64,000 bases of DNA from Rugamonas apoptosis. Lineage in GTDB: Bacteria; Pseudomonadota; Gammaproteobacteria; Burkholderiales; Burkholderiaceae_D. The position numbers and the translations under genes were made by a program. Shown piece after piece: positions 16,124-24,254 of the stretch (the stretch's first letter is position 1; each line of letters opens with the position of its first letter). The stretch covers positions 1 through 64,000 of the forward strand of contig NZ_JACEZU010000003.1 in assembly GCF_014042355.1 (NCBI RefSeq), written 5' to 3'. The notes below the pieces were generated by a model. The model saw only the letters and a list, made by a program, of their open reading frames with translations, made no database searches and was not told the origin of the DNA.

Positions 16124-16297
16124 CTAATCCGTGGCTTCACGATAGCAGTCGAAGAGCCGACAGAGGAGCCTGCTCAACCAGTTCCTGTTTGCTTCGCGCT
16201 CGATGCGAGCAAGTTTCATCCTGTCGAAGCCATTGCCGCCATAGTTGAAATGGCTCGAAACATCCATGCGGCGCGGGATGACATTATCGTCATGATT
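16124..16297 (-). CDS. Small hypothetical protein
   Basis: 57 residues from the ATG at 16295-16297. The composition (DDNVIPRRMDVSSHFNYGGN, RMKLARIEREANRNWLSRLLC) looks like a genuine conserved small protein with a basic helical end. The frame extends upstream to 16531, but that part overlaps a plus-strand candidate and reads poorly. There is no strong ribosome site. Confidence 0.4.
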   Translation of the reverse strand, partial: NHDDNVIPRRMDVSSHFNYGGNGFDRMKLARIEREANRNWLSRLLCRLFDCYREATD

Positions 16298-16340
16298 CAT
16301 GTGAGTCTGAGCGGCGGGGGCACCGAGGCCGGCGTTTTCC

Positions 16341-16544
16341 ATGGGCTTTAAAAGGAGCAATTCAAAAGTCGCGGGCGGCTGCGGCAAGAGCATCAGCAAG
16401 GACATCCTGGCCAGCGCCATCAGCGACGTTACCGCCAACTGGAATGCGACAGGTAATGCAGACGTAATCCCGCTTGACCGGACGAAGGAGCTTCCGCCGA
16501 AGATTTTCAAAGCCGCTGACGAGCGCGGCACAGAATTTGGATAG
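16341..16544 (+). CDS. Small hypothetical protein, divergent
   Basis: 67 residues with good codon use for this genome (mostly G/C third positions). The sequence (SISKDILASAISDVTANWNA, RTKELPPKIFKAADERGTEFG) is soluble. A Shine-Dalgarno-like AAGGAG lies inside the frame at about 16351 rather than before the ATG, so the start is uncertain. It is divergent from the 57-residue frame and its function is unknown. Confidence 0.35.
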   Translation: MGFKRSNSKVAGGCGKSISKDILASAISDVTANWNATGNADVIPLDRTKELPPKIFKAADERGTEFG

Positions 16545-16558
16545 ATTCATAGCGTCCT

Positions 16559-16720
16559 TTATTGTAGTCCTGCCGCAGAGCGGCTCTGCGGCCTACTCAC
16601 TCGCGGCTGGTGCCGGGCACAACAACAACGTGAGGTATTCATGGAGCGAAGTCGTTCACAAAGAAGAAGGCCCTGGCAGGCAGGGCACTTGTAGACGGCT
16701 GGGTTGGCGTAGCTGGTCAT
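16559..16720 (-). pseudogene. Truncated paralogue of the zinc-ribbon gene at 15365-16111
   Basis: The minus-strand reading begins MTSYANPAVYKCPACQGLLL and continues to RLRSMN, matching MTSFQDPEVRKCPGCEGFFL and RLRTIN of the downstream gene at the same positions. Homology is lost after about 34 codons and the frame stops soon after. Only the first cysteine pair of the ribbon is kept. This is a 5' remnant after deletion. Confidence 0.65.
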
Positions 16721-16752
16721 AGTACTATCGTACCGCCACATTGCAGGAGTGA

Positions 16753-17523
16753 CTACTCGTCAAAGAAGCCAGGCTTGTCCATATTCTTGACGATCCAGTC
16801 ATGCATCTCGTCCAAATCCCGGTGGGTGAACTTGTAATATCTGGCGTCTTCCATCCGACGCCAGCGTGACGTTCGATGTATTACATCAAATATGTCATCG
16901 AGACGCTCCTTGCTCACGACATTCTTCAAGCGCCTTGCGACTCGTACAAGCAGTCGGGACATGGGCATTGTCTTGGGGCGTTTCTTGCGCGCCTTAAGGC
17001 GGCTAATTAGAACAATAGGAAGGCCGTAGGGCATTTTTTGGCCTCGGTCGAGTACGGCCGGAGCAGACACCAAGTCCGAGAATGTGAGAAGGCCCCGGGG
17101 TACGCCGGCCCTGTCACTGCGTAACACCGTGAACAGATAGCTGATGAACGTGCCGGAAAATCTCAAATCAAAGTATTCAATCCCGTTTGTCAGACTGTCA
17201 GCCCATACAAAGTGCGACGTCGCGCCATCGTCAAAATTCAAACAGACACTGCGGTCAAACAACGCGTGAGTTGCGACATCAAGGCGGCGAAACGCGACCT
17301 TCGGTGTAAGTCCAGCGTGGGCCGCGAATTCGACAACAGGGATGGTGATCAATGCGCCGGCCGGTTCACGGGCAGCAGCCGGGGACTGCGCGACTACCGA
17401 TGCCATGCGCCGCAGGATATAGCGCTCATCGACCGATAGGTTCCGGGCGCTTTCTGCCAGCGCCCATTGCAGGCGGCGCTCGCGTTCGACGTCTGTTGAT
17501 TCTGGTGGCAAGATATCTAACAT
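16753..17523 (-). CDS. Rep_3-like replication initiator (tentative)
   Basis: 256 residues. The first half follows the winged-helix spacing of plasmid RepB/Rep_3 initiators: a helical segment, then ITIPVVEFAAHAGLTPKVAFRRLDVATHALFDRSV, a short beta region (SHFVWADSL) and FDLRFSGTFISYLF. The second half is rich in Arg and Lys (RLKARKKRPKTMPMSRLLVR), fitting a DNA-binding winged helix. Such proteins bind iterons to start plasmid replication. No iterons are visible next to it, so it may be a remnant of a plasmid captured by the island or a related regulator. Assignment is by pattern only. Confidence 0.4.
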   Translation of the reverse strand: MLDILPPESTDVERERRLQWALAESARNLSVDERYILRRMASVVAQSPAAAREPAGALITIPVVEFAAHAGLTPKVAFRRLDVATHALFDRSVCLNFDDGATSHFVWADSLTNGIEYFDLRFSGTFISYLFTVLRSDRAGVPRGLLTFSDLVSAPAVLDRGQKMPYGLPIVLISRLKARKKRPKTMPMSRLLVRVARRLKNVVSKERLDDIFDVIHRTSRWRRMEDARYYKFTHRDLDEMHDWIVKNMDKPGFFDE

Positions 17524-17525
17524 GT

Positions 17526-17795
17526 CTACACGCAGGTGAACTGCAAGCTGGTTTGTGGGAACTGGCCGAACGAGCGAGGTACGTCGTTCTCCCGGATGAT
17601 CTGCATGGTCTTGCCTTGGCCAGCACAGAAAGCACCCGCCTCTTGGAATACCTGGGCCTTGATGGCGCCCAGCGACGAGGCCGGGCCGTTGTCCTCTCGG
17701 GCAATCATGTACTGGTCCTTGCCGGCGGATACGACGCCGGTGGTGGAGGCGCAGCCCGCGAGGATTGCGGCGATGAGGAAGTAGTAGGGTTTCAT
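17526..17795 (-). CDS. Small lipoprotein
   Basis: 89 residues from the ATG at 17793-17795. The N-terminus MKPYYFLIAAILAGCAS is a lipoprotein signal with lipobox LAGC. The mature part is about 75 residues with two further cysteines (AGAFCAGQG and LQFTCV), a possible disulphide. An upstream in-frame ATG at 17810 is less suited to a signal peptide. It lies two bases from the Rep-like gene start, so both may be co-transcribed, divergent from the XRE gene. Confidence 0.7.
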   Translation of the reverse strand: MKPYYFLIAAILAGCASTTGVVSAGKDQYMIAREDNGPASSLGAIKAQVFQEAGAFCAGQGKTMQIIRENDVPRSFGQFPQTSLQFTCV

Positions 17796-17849
17796 CGTTG
17801 AGTCTTTCAAATAGTCGTGGTCACGCGTGGCGCGTTGGCGCCCACGATC

Positions 17850-17912
17850 CTAAGTATTCCTTAGTGTGATGTCAACGAAATACTCAGATTATCTTAGCCT
17901 TTAGGGGCTAAG
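17850..17912. promoter_or_regulatory. Operator-like CTAAG/CTTAG repeats before the XRE regulator
   Basis: CTAAGTATTCCTTAG (17850-17864) and CTTAGCC-N6-GGCTAAG (17893-17912) are inverted repeats with the same half-site, and the second ends one base before the XRE start codon. Two copies of one half-site in the divergent region are what autoregulation by a dimeric XRE repressor would require. Confidence 0.55.
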
Positions 17913-17913
17913 A

Positions 17914-18216
17914 ATGTCGGTTTTTGCCAAGCGGTTGAAAGAGGCACGTTGCCGCGCGGGGTTGTCGCAGGAGCGGCTAGGCGTGCTGGCCGGCATCGAT
18001 GAAATGTCGTCGAGCGCACGCATGAATCAGTACGAGAAGGCGAAGCATGAGCCAGACTTTTCCATGGTCGAGCGCATTGCCAAGGTACTTGACGTGCCTG
18101 AATCATACTTCTATGCAAAGGATGATGAGGCGGCGTGGTTGATAGTGGAATTCCACCGTATGATGCCGGCTAATCGTATGAAAATGGTTGAGGTCGCTAA
18201 AGCACTTTTGAAATGA
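17914..18216 (+). CDS. XRE-family transcriptional regulator
   Basis: 100 residues with a helix-turn-helix in the first 65 (FAKRLKEARCRAGLSQERLGVLAG, then NQYEKAKHEPDFSMVERIAKVLDVPESYFY), as in phage repressors of the HTH_3 family. The tail (AAWLIVEFHRMMPANRMKMVEVAKALLK) probably mediates dimerisation. It is divergent from the lipoprotein/Rep-like operon, with paired inverted repeats in between, so autorepression and control of that operon are likely. Confidence 0.85.
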   Translation: MSVFAKRLKEARCRAGLSQERLGVLAGIDEMSSSARMNQYEKAKHEPDFSMVERIAKVLDVPESYFYAKDDEAAWLIVEFHRMMPANRMKMVEVAKALLK

Positions 18217-18715
18217 CGCGAAGCCTCCAAGCGTGATTGTCCATTTCAGGGCTGAACTTAAAGTGGGGGTAGCCGTGTGGGTAGAGCGGAATATCTTTTA
18301 ATTTTCATAGTAAGATCGGCGGACACCGCTTCCGCCAGGAAATAAAGAAACCGCCGCAAGGCGGTTTTTTATTTCCTGGCGGAAGCGAGGGGAGCGCCAG
18401 TGCGCTCCCCGTGTGGGATTCGAAGGGCTTGGGCCTACCGGCCCAACCCGCCCCGAATCGCCCGACTGCTGGGCGCTTTGCGCCCAGCCTCGCGCGCCGG
18501 GGGCGCGCGGCCACTTCACCTCATATTCTCAGTCCGCTGGCCAGCGGCCTCCAAAAAAAAATTTCCCAGCAACAATTCCCAGTTGCACTACATGTTCGAT
18601 GAAGAGCGGTCGCGAAAGCCGAAGGACATCCCAAGGGCCGAGCACACCGACTGCCGGCTGGTCCGGCGCCCAGTCGCTCAGCCCCAAGGCGCCGACCGTT
18701 CTGATATATCCATTC
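18217..18715. other. Non-coding, hairpin-rich stretch
   Basis: Open frames here overlap on both strands and look like translated hairpins, not genes. After the palindrome at 18327-18387 come GGGGAGCGC-N4-GCGCTCCCC (about 18389-18410), TTGGGCC-N4-GGCCCAA (about 18428-18446), GCTGGGCGC-TTT-GCGCCCAGC (about 18469-18489) and a CGCGCGCC/GGCGCGCG stem. The density of perfect small stems is striking, but no known RNA family was recognised. Confidence 0.5.
18327..18387. repeat. 61-base palindrome containing a tRNA-Ser-like 3' end (possible attR)
   Basis: The left arm (18327-18355) and right arm (18360-18387) pair with one bulge around a GCAA loop. The left arm opens CGCTTCCGCCA, the form of a tRNA-Ser acceptor 3' strand plus CCA, then an A-rich stretch and GCCGCAAGGCGG followed by six T, a terminator of the kind that follows tRNA genes. 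A further GTGGGATTCGAA at about 18413-18424 is the inverse of a tRNA T-arm. No complete tRNA is present on either strand. A tRNA 3' end left by island integration fits, but the tRNA identity is inferred. Confidence 0.5.
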
Positions 18716-18841
18716 GTGATACAACTAATTACAAATTAGAATTAGACGTATATGCTGTGTTGCAGCATAATTCGCCTGTCTCCTCCAACTCCTCCAAGAA
18801 TTGGATTCAACCCGCCCTCATCGGTGGGTTTTTTTTTGCTC
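18716..18841 (+). ncRNA. Candidate small RNA gene, copy 1
   Basis: The unit contains a TATGCTG-N5-CAGCATA hairpin (18751-18769), two CTCCTCC words (18780-18786 and 18789-18795), and an intrinsic terminator with stem AACCCGCC/GGTGGGTT and U tract (18809-18837). No open frame is conserved between the two copies. CUCCUCC is complementary to ribosome-binding sites, so a base-pairing RNA is plausible. The promoter and 5' end are not located. Confidence 0.5.
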
Positions 18842-18914
18842 TTGCGTGTCAGTTGCTCCACTCAATCAAGGTAAGCGTTGAGAGAGCCTCCGCCGCGCCA
18901 TAACATTCACATCG

Positions 18915-19039
18915 GTGATACAACTGATTACAATTTAAAATTAGACGTATATGCTGTGATGCAGCATACTTCACCTGTCTCCTCCAACTCCTCCAAGAAT
19001 TGGATTCAACCCACCCTTGCCGGTGGGTTTTTTTTGCTC
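18915..19039 (+). ncRNA. Candidate small RNA gene, copy 2
   Basis: This is a near-identical duplicate of 18716-18841, offset 199 bases. The hairpin (18950-18968), both CTCCTCC words (18979-18985, 18988-18994) and the terminator (19008-19035) are kept. The terminator stem differs by G to A in AACCCACC, which turns a G-U pair into A-U and so preserves pairing, while the loop has changed (CTCATC to CTTGCC). That pattern favours selection on RNA structure. Confidence 0.5.
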
Positions 19040-19150
19040 GGCAGGGCAGGCCGGACAGGTTTGCCGGGGTGTTCGCCCATGTATACTGTCGGCCAGCTTG
19101 TGCTCAGGCACGCACGGCACAGGAAAGCAACGGGAAGAGAACGAAGGTCT

Positions 19151-20071
19151 ATGTCCAAGGAAAACAACGCAGTGACGCGGCGCCTGCCGCCGCCCAGGTC
19201 GGCGTTCATCGCCGCCACGCCGGAAGCTGCCATCGCCAGGAAACAGGTACTGGAGGAACGCGATGCGCAAGTGCGCGGCGTGACGTCGATCCAGGCCATG
19301 CGGGACGCGATCAAGCTGGCCGCCCGCGCGCTGCCCACCATCGCGGAAGTGCCGCGCCTGGGCCTGCTCGACGCGGCCGCCTTCCGGACCCAGGCGGAGC
19401 TGGGCCTGCCGTTCCTGATCAGTGGCGTCGTCAACCGCTGGCCGCTGACCAGCCTGCTGCCGTCCATCCTGCGTGAACGCTACGGCCACGTCCCCGTGCG
19501 CGCGCGCGTGGGCGACTACATCAACACGGCGTTCGCGCCGGACCGCGCCATGCGCGACCTGACCATGCTGGAATACCTGGACCTGGTGGCCGCCGGCACG
19601 CAAGCCTTGCCGCCCTACCTGGGCAACCTGGAATTGCGCGAGCTGAACCGCCTGTGCCACTGGCCCACCTATTTCGACAAGATGGGGCCACCCCGTTTCT
19701 GGGTGGGCCCGGCCGGTACGGTGACGCCGCTCCATTGCGACTACGACGACAATATCTTCGCCCAGGTATGGGGCAGCAAACGTATCTTCCTGTCGCCGCC
19801 GCACCATGAGGAATTCCTCTATCCCAAGGAAGCGAACGCCATCCTGTTCGGTTCGCCGTTCGACCCGGAGGCGCCGGACTTCGAGCGCTTCCCGCTGGCG
19901 CGCCAGGCGACCATGGTCGAGTGCGTGGTCCAGCCCGGGGATATGCTGTATGTGCCGGCCGGCTGGTATCACCAGGTGCGCGCGCTGACGTTCTCGCTGT
20001 CGTCCAACCGCTGGGCCAGGGCGGTGCCGTTCGCGTTGCGCGACGACGCGTCCGTGCGGCGCCCGGCCTGA
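19151..20071 (+). CDS. Cupin-like/JmjC-type 2-oxoglutarate oxygenase
   Basis: 306 residues. The double-stranded beta-helix carries the Fe(II) triad expected of cupin_8/JmjC hydroxylases: His195 and Asp197 in LHCDYDDN and His274 in GWYHQV, with PGDMLYVPAGWYH before it. Family members hydroxylate protein or small-molecule substrates using oxygen and 2-oxoglutarate. The substrate is unknown. The start is the ATG at 19151; the open frame extends further upstream into the small-RNA repeat and is not coding there. It is the first clearly chromosomal gene after the island. Confidence 0.85.
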   Translation: MSKENNAVTRRLPPPRSAFIAATPEAAIARKQVLEERDAQVRGVTSIQAMRDAIKLAARALPTIAEVPRLGLLDAAAFRTQAELGLPFLISGVVNRWPLTSLLPSILRERYGHVPVRARVGDYINTAFAPDRAMRDLTMLEYLDLVAAGTQALPPYLGNLELRELNRLCHWPTYFDKMGPPRFWVGPAGTVTPLHCDYDDNIFAQVWGSKRIFLSPPHHEEFLYPKEANAILFGSPFDPEAPDFERFPLARQATMVECVVQPGDMLYVPAGWYHQVRALTFSLSSNRWARAVPFALRDDASVRRPA

Positions 20072-20268
20072 AGTTCCATAAAAAACAACACTTGCGCACC
20101 CGATCGTTGAGCTTGCCGAATCGCCGCAAGACGGCGGCGTCATAGCAGTTTTATAATCCCTGATGGGGTGGCAAGTGGCCGCCCATCCGCAACAGCTGGT
20201 CAGCAATCGCAGTCCGTCTTTTCCTCTCACAACAACACGCCGCAAGCGTGCGGCGCAAGGAGAAACGC

Positions 20269-20703
20269 ATGGCGCATTTCATACAGATTGGCGGCCTCAG
20301 GGACAAATGCTATGTCCAGATTCCCGACGGGATCTGGTCCGCGCGCAGCGACCTGGAGCAGAAACAGATCACCGAAGCAGTGGAAAAGGGTTTCATTTCC
20401 GACGCGGCAGGCGGCATCGGCATCAAGAAATCACCCCGCTATCACATCAGCATCAAGTCCGACTACCGGCTGTGCACGCAGTTGCGGGCGGAATTTAACA
20501 GCGAAACCTTCCGCTCCAACGTGCTGACCCCGTTCGTGTCGCCATACGAAGGGCGCACACCCGCCACGGCCGGTGAACAGCGCCGCTGGTTCGAGGAAGA
20601 GCGCACGGCGCGCTCGACCTACGACAGCAATGTGACGGACGTGGTGCTCAAGTTCCTCAACTTCGACCGCGAAAAAAACCACTCGAACCTGAGCACGCCC
20701 TGA
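20269..20703 (+). CDS. Hypothetical protein
   Basis: 144 residues, soluble. An AAGGAG ribosome site lies six bases before ATG 20269, which decides the start over an in-frame ATG at 20248. No recognised motif. Charged and aromatic residues (AGEQRRWFEEERTARSTYDS) near the end suggest a helical tail. It is convergent with the next gene, with ten bases between the stops. Confidence 0.7.
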   Translation: MAHFIQIGGLRDKCYVQIPDGIWSARSDLEQKQITEAVEKGFISDAAGGIGIKKSPRYHISIKSDYRLCTQLRAEFNSETFRSNVLTPFVSPYEGRTPATAGEQRRWFEEERTARSTYDSNVTDVVLKFLNFDREKNHSNLSTP

Positions 20704-20713
20704 ACCGGGCGCG

Positions 20714-21139
20714 TCAGTAGTCGAATTTGCTGCTGCGGGCGCCGGCCCGGAACAGCGGCTGGGCCGCTTGCTCGGCCCGTGCCGCCTCGCGCGCCTGGCG
20801 GGCTTCCTCGGCCTGCCGCGCGCGCAGTTGCTTGTGCTCGTCGATGCGGCGCTGGGTGCGCAGGTTGTGCATGCCGGTCTGGAAATGGTTGATTTTTTGC
20901 CGCATGGCGAGCGCCCACACCAGGCCCAGCACGAGCAGGGCCAGCAGGTAACCGGCCTGCCAACTGCCGTAATTCTGGTCGATGATGGGGAAGATGGGGC
21001 GCGCCGCCTCCAGGCTGCCCTGGCCGTAGATGGCCAGCGGCACGGCCAGCAGCCCCAGGCCCAGCGTGGCCGCGATGTGCCAGCCGCAGGTCTTCAGCTG
21101 TTGATCCAATTGCTCTTGAGTGATTGCTGCGCTGTTCAT
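20714..21139 (-). CDS. Two-helix membrane protein of unknown function
   Basis: 141 residues with two transmembrane helices (about 21-40 IAATLGLGLLAVPLAIYG and about 62-80 AGYLLALLVLGLVWALA) and a long charged cytoplasmic tail rich in Arg, Ala, Glu and Gln (about 95-130), probably a coiled coil. No family is recognised. Divergent from tssK. Confidence 0.7.
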   Translation of the reverse strand: MNSAAITQEQLDQQLKTCGWHIAATLGLGLLAVPLAIYGQGSLEAARPIFPIIDQNYGSWQAGYLLALLVLGLVWALAMRQKINHFQTGMHNLRTQRRIDEHKQLRARQAEEARQAREAARAEQAAQPLFRAGARSSKFDY

Positions 21140-21371
21140 GATCGTCTTTGCTACGCCGGTCGGGACCTGTGGTACGGGGGCGCGACGGGCATCGGGAAGG
21201 GGGCCGTCGCCGCGGTCGTGATTATCTCACCAATTTTCCACTCGGGAAAGTATATTGCCAAGTGGTATTAGTGAGGTTTGGGCATGCTTGCTGAGGTGCA
21301 TCAAGGTCGCTCACGCTGGTCGTTGCATGCTGGTACAAGCCGAGTTCCCATCCATCCAGCCGGAGAACGCC

Positions 21372-22718
21372 ATGCGCCTGCCCCCCAAAGTACTATGGTC
21401 CGAAGGCTTGCCTTTGGGGCCACAGCAGTTGCAACAACTGGACCGTTATCACGAAGCGCGCTTGCAGCGCACGGCGGCCGCCCTGCATCCGCACCTATGG
21501 GGCGTGTGCGCCTTGCAATGGGATAGCGACGGCCTGGCCAACAACCGCCTGACGGCCGACACCCTGTCGCTGATCTTTCCTGACGGCGAACTGTACGATG
21601 CACCCGCGTCGTGCCCGTTGCCGTTGACGGTGGACCTGTCCCAGCTGCCACCCGACACGCAAAGCTTCACCTTCCACGCGGCGCTGGCGCGCGTCAAGGA
21701 GCATGGCGCGAACGTGATCGATGGCGCCGCCAACGGCGCGCGCTATGCCCAGATCGGGCGCGACACGGCGGACCTGTATTCGGACGCCGTCAGTGTCGAC
21801 GTCAGCTACCTGCAGCCGCATGTGCGGCTGCTGTCGGAACTGGACCCGCTGGGCGATTGCATCAGCGTCCCGGTGGCGCGGGTGCGGCGGCTGGCCGGTG
21901 GCGGCTTCGAGCTGGACCCGGACTATCTGCCGCCCAGTGTGACGGTGGCCGCCGCGCCCTTGCTGGCGCAGCGGCTCGACAAGCTGTTGGGCAAGCTGAG
22001 CGTGAAGATCGAGGCGCTGTACAGCCGTCACAGCCAGCCCAACAAGAACGTGTTCGAAATCCACAGCGGCGACATTTCCTCGTTCTGGATGCTGAGCACC
22101 CTCAACACGGCCGGGGCCGGACTGACCCATTGCGCGCGCTACCGCCAGCATCATCCCGAGCTCCTGTTCGAACGCTTGATGACGCTGGCCGGCGGCCTGC
22201 TGACGTTCTCGCAGCAGTACGCGCTGGCCGACCTGCCGGCCTATGAGCATGCCGACCCCGGACCCGGTTTCGCGCGGCTGGACGCCATCATCCGCGACCT
22301 GGTCGACACGGTGATCTCGTCGCGTTACATCGCCATCGCGCTGGCGGCGGACCCCAACCGGCCCACCCACCACAACGGCGTGCTGGACGCGGCCCAGGTT
22401 CAGCGGGACATGCCATTGTGCCTGGCGGTGCAGGCCGACATGCCGGCGCTGGAGCTGGTGGCCGCCGTGCCACGCCTGCTCAAGGCGGGCGCGCCGGACG
22501 ACGTCGAGCATGCGATCCAGTTCGCGCTGGCCGGCGTGGAATTGACGCACATGCCGCAAGTACCGCCGCAGGTGCCGGTGCGGCCCAACACCTACTACTT
22601 CGCCATCGAAGGCAAGGGCCAGCTGTACGAGAACATGCTGAAGGCGGAGGCCATCGCCGTCTATGCGCCGATCAACATCAAGTCGCTCAAGCTGGAGTTG
22701 TTCGCATTGACGGCGTAG
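21372..22718 (+). CDS. tssK: Type VI secretion baseplate protein TssK
   Basis: 448 residues, the usual TssK length. The typical opening ([23 protein letters not shown]) and end ([34 protein letters not shown]) are present. TssK trimers link the T6SS baseplate to the TssJLM membrane complex. No other T6SS gene lies within the window, so this is an orphan copy. GGAGAACGCC precedes ATG 21372, and an upstream in-frame ATG at 21255 is rejected. It could serve a T6SS encoded elsewhere. The sequence looks complete. Confidence 0.85.
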   Translation: MRLPPKVLWSEGLPLGPQQLQQLDRYHEARLQRTAAALHPHLWGVCALQWDSDGLANNRLTADTLSLIFPDGELYDAPASCPLPLTVDLSQLPPDTQSFTFHAALARVKEHGANVIDGAANGARYAQIGRDTADLYSDAVSVDVSYLQPHVRLLSELDPLGDCISVPVARVRRLAGGGFELDPDYLPPSVTVAAAPLLAQRLDKLLGKLSVKIEALYSRHSQPNKNVFEIHSGDISSFWMLSTLNTAGAGLTHCARYRQHHPELLFERLMTLAGGLLTFSQQYALADLPAYEHADPGPGFARLDAIIRDLVDTVISSRYIAIALAADPNRPTHHNGVLDAAQVQRDMPLCLAVQADMPALELVAAVPRLLKAGAPDDVEHAIQFALAGVELTHMPQVPPQVPVRPNTYYFAIEGKGQLYENMLKAEAIAVYAPINIKSLKLELFALTA

Positions 22719-22842
22719 CGTGCCCGAAACGGATCGTGGCGAGGGGCTTGTCAGCGCGCATTTGTTTCGGCTAGTATGGTTGCCGGCACAGCTTAGTGCC
22801 AACGTCGCTCGGACGGTTCCGGGCGCTTACGTAAAGACAAAC

Positions 22843-24054
22843 ATGACCACCACTCCTCCTGTGCGCAACTTCGCGCGCATTGACCGCCTGCCGCCCTACG
22901 TTTTCAACGTCACCGCCGAACTGAAGCTGGCCGCCCGCCGGCGCGGCGAAGACATCATCGACATGTCGATGGGTAATCCGGACGGTGCCACGCCACCCCA
23001 TATCGTCAACAAGCTGGTCGAGACCGTGCAGCGGCCCGATACGCATGGCTATTCCGCGTCCAAGGGCATACCGCGGCTGCGGCGCGCCATCACCAAGTGG
23101 TACAAGACCCGCTACGAGGTGGACTTCGATCCCGATTCGGAAGCCATCGTCACCATCGGCTCCAAGGAAGGGCTGGCGCACCTGATGCTGGCCACGCTGG
23201 ACCGGGGCGACACGGTGCTGGTGCCCAACCCCAGCTATCCGATCCACATCTGGGGCGCCGTGATCGCGGGCGCCAATATCCGCTCGGTGCGCATGACGCC
23301 GGGCGTGGATTTTTTCGATGAACTGGAACGGGCCGTCCGCGAGAGCTATCCCAAGCCCAAGATGATGGTGCTGGGTTTCCCGTCCAACCCCACGGCCCAA
23401 TGCGTGGAGCTGGAATTCTTCGAGCGGGTGGTGGCGCTGGCGCGCCAGCACAACATCCTGGTGGTGCATGACCTGGCCTACGCCGACATCGCATTCGACG
23501 GCTGGAAGGCGCCGTCCATCATGCAGGTGCCGGGCGCGCGCGACGTGGCGGTGGAATTTTTCACCATGTCCAAGAGCTACAACATGGCGGGCTGGCGCAT
23601 CGGCTTCATGGTGGGTAACCAGGAACTGGTGGCGGCGCTGGCGCGCATTAAGAGCTATCACGATTACGGCAGCTTCACGCCGGTGCAGGTGGCCGCCATC
23701 GCCGCGCTTGAAGGCGACCAGAGCTGCGTGAATGAAATCGTGGCGCAATACCAGAGCCGGCGCGACGTGCTGCACAAGGGCTTGACGGAAGCCGGCTGGC
23801 CGGTCGACAAACCGAAGGCGTCCATGTACATCTGGGCCCGCATTCCGGAAGCCTATCGCCACCTGGGTTCGCTGGAGTTTTCCAAGCTGCTGCTGGCCGA
23901 GGCCAAGGTGTGCGTGTCGCCCGGCATCGGTTTTGGCGAGTATGGCGATGAGTACGTGCGCTTCGCGCTGATCGAAAACGAAGCCCGTATCCGCCAGGGT
24001 TTGCGCGGCATCAAGGCCATGCTGCGCAAGGGCGACGGCAGCGGCGCCAAGTAA
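22843..24054 (+). CDS. alaC: Alanine transaminase AlaC (class I/II PLP aminotransferase)
   Basis: 403 residues. A fold-type I aminotransferase: PLP lysine Lys244 in [13 protein letters not shown], the substrate-binding SNPTAQ segment and C-terminal [14 protein letters not shown]. The N-terminus [19 protein letters not shown] is characteristic of AlaC, which interconverts pyruvate/glutamate and alanine/2-oxoglutarate. The start is ATG 22843; the frame is open further upstream. Monocistronic, ended by a terminator at 24064-24098. Confidence 0.9.
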   Translation: MTTTPPVRNFARIDRLPPYVFNVTAELKLAARRRGEDIIDMSMGNPDGATPPHIVNKLVETVQRPDTHGYSASKGIPRLRRAITKWYKTRYEVDFDPDSEAIVTIGSKEGLAHLMLATLDRGDTVLVPNPSYPIHIWGAVIAGANIRSVRMTPGVDFFDELERAVRESYPKPKMMVLGFPSNPTAQCVELEFFERVVALARQHNILVVHDLAYADIAFDGWKAPSIMQVPGARDVAVEFFTMSKSYNMAGWRIGFMVGNQELVAALARIKSYHDYGSFTPVQVAAIAALEGDQSCVNEIVAQYQSRRDVLHKGLTEAGWPVDKPKASMYIWARIPEAYRHLGSLEFSKLLLAEAKVCVSPGIGFGEYGDEYVRFALIENEARIRQGLRGIKAMLRKGDGSGAK

Positions 24055-24063
24055 CCACACCAC

Positions 24064-24098
24064 GGCGGGAACGGCGCGGCAGGCCGTTTCCGCCTTTC
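24064..24098 (+). terminator. Intrinsic terminator after alaC
   Basis: GGCGGGAACGGC pairs with GCCGTTTCCGCC (one G-U pair) around a 7-base loop, followed by a short T-rich tract. Confidence 0.65.
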
Positions 24099-24254
24099 CC
24101 TCGTACCGCCGTTTGTGGCGGAATGCGCACTGAGCGTTCCGCTCGCGGTGCGTTCTCTTAAGGCAGGTCAAACTCTGTGCGTGTCGCGCAGCGGCACCGT
24201 GTCCGCTTTGCTACTGTAGCGTGGATCAACTCCATCATTTCGGAGACACGCATC

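Noticed and set aside
18327..18424. A complete tRNA-Ser gene
   Set aside because: Only the 3' acceptor-like end and an inverted T-arm-like word are present; no D-arm or anticodon arm can be folded on either strand.
18400..18903. Overlapping open frames in several frames over the hairpin-rich region
   Set aside because: They read through perfect palindromes and the candidate small-RNA unit, lack ribosome sites and show no protein-like pattern.
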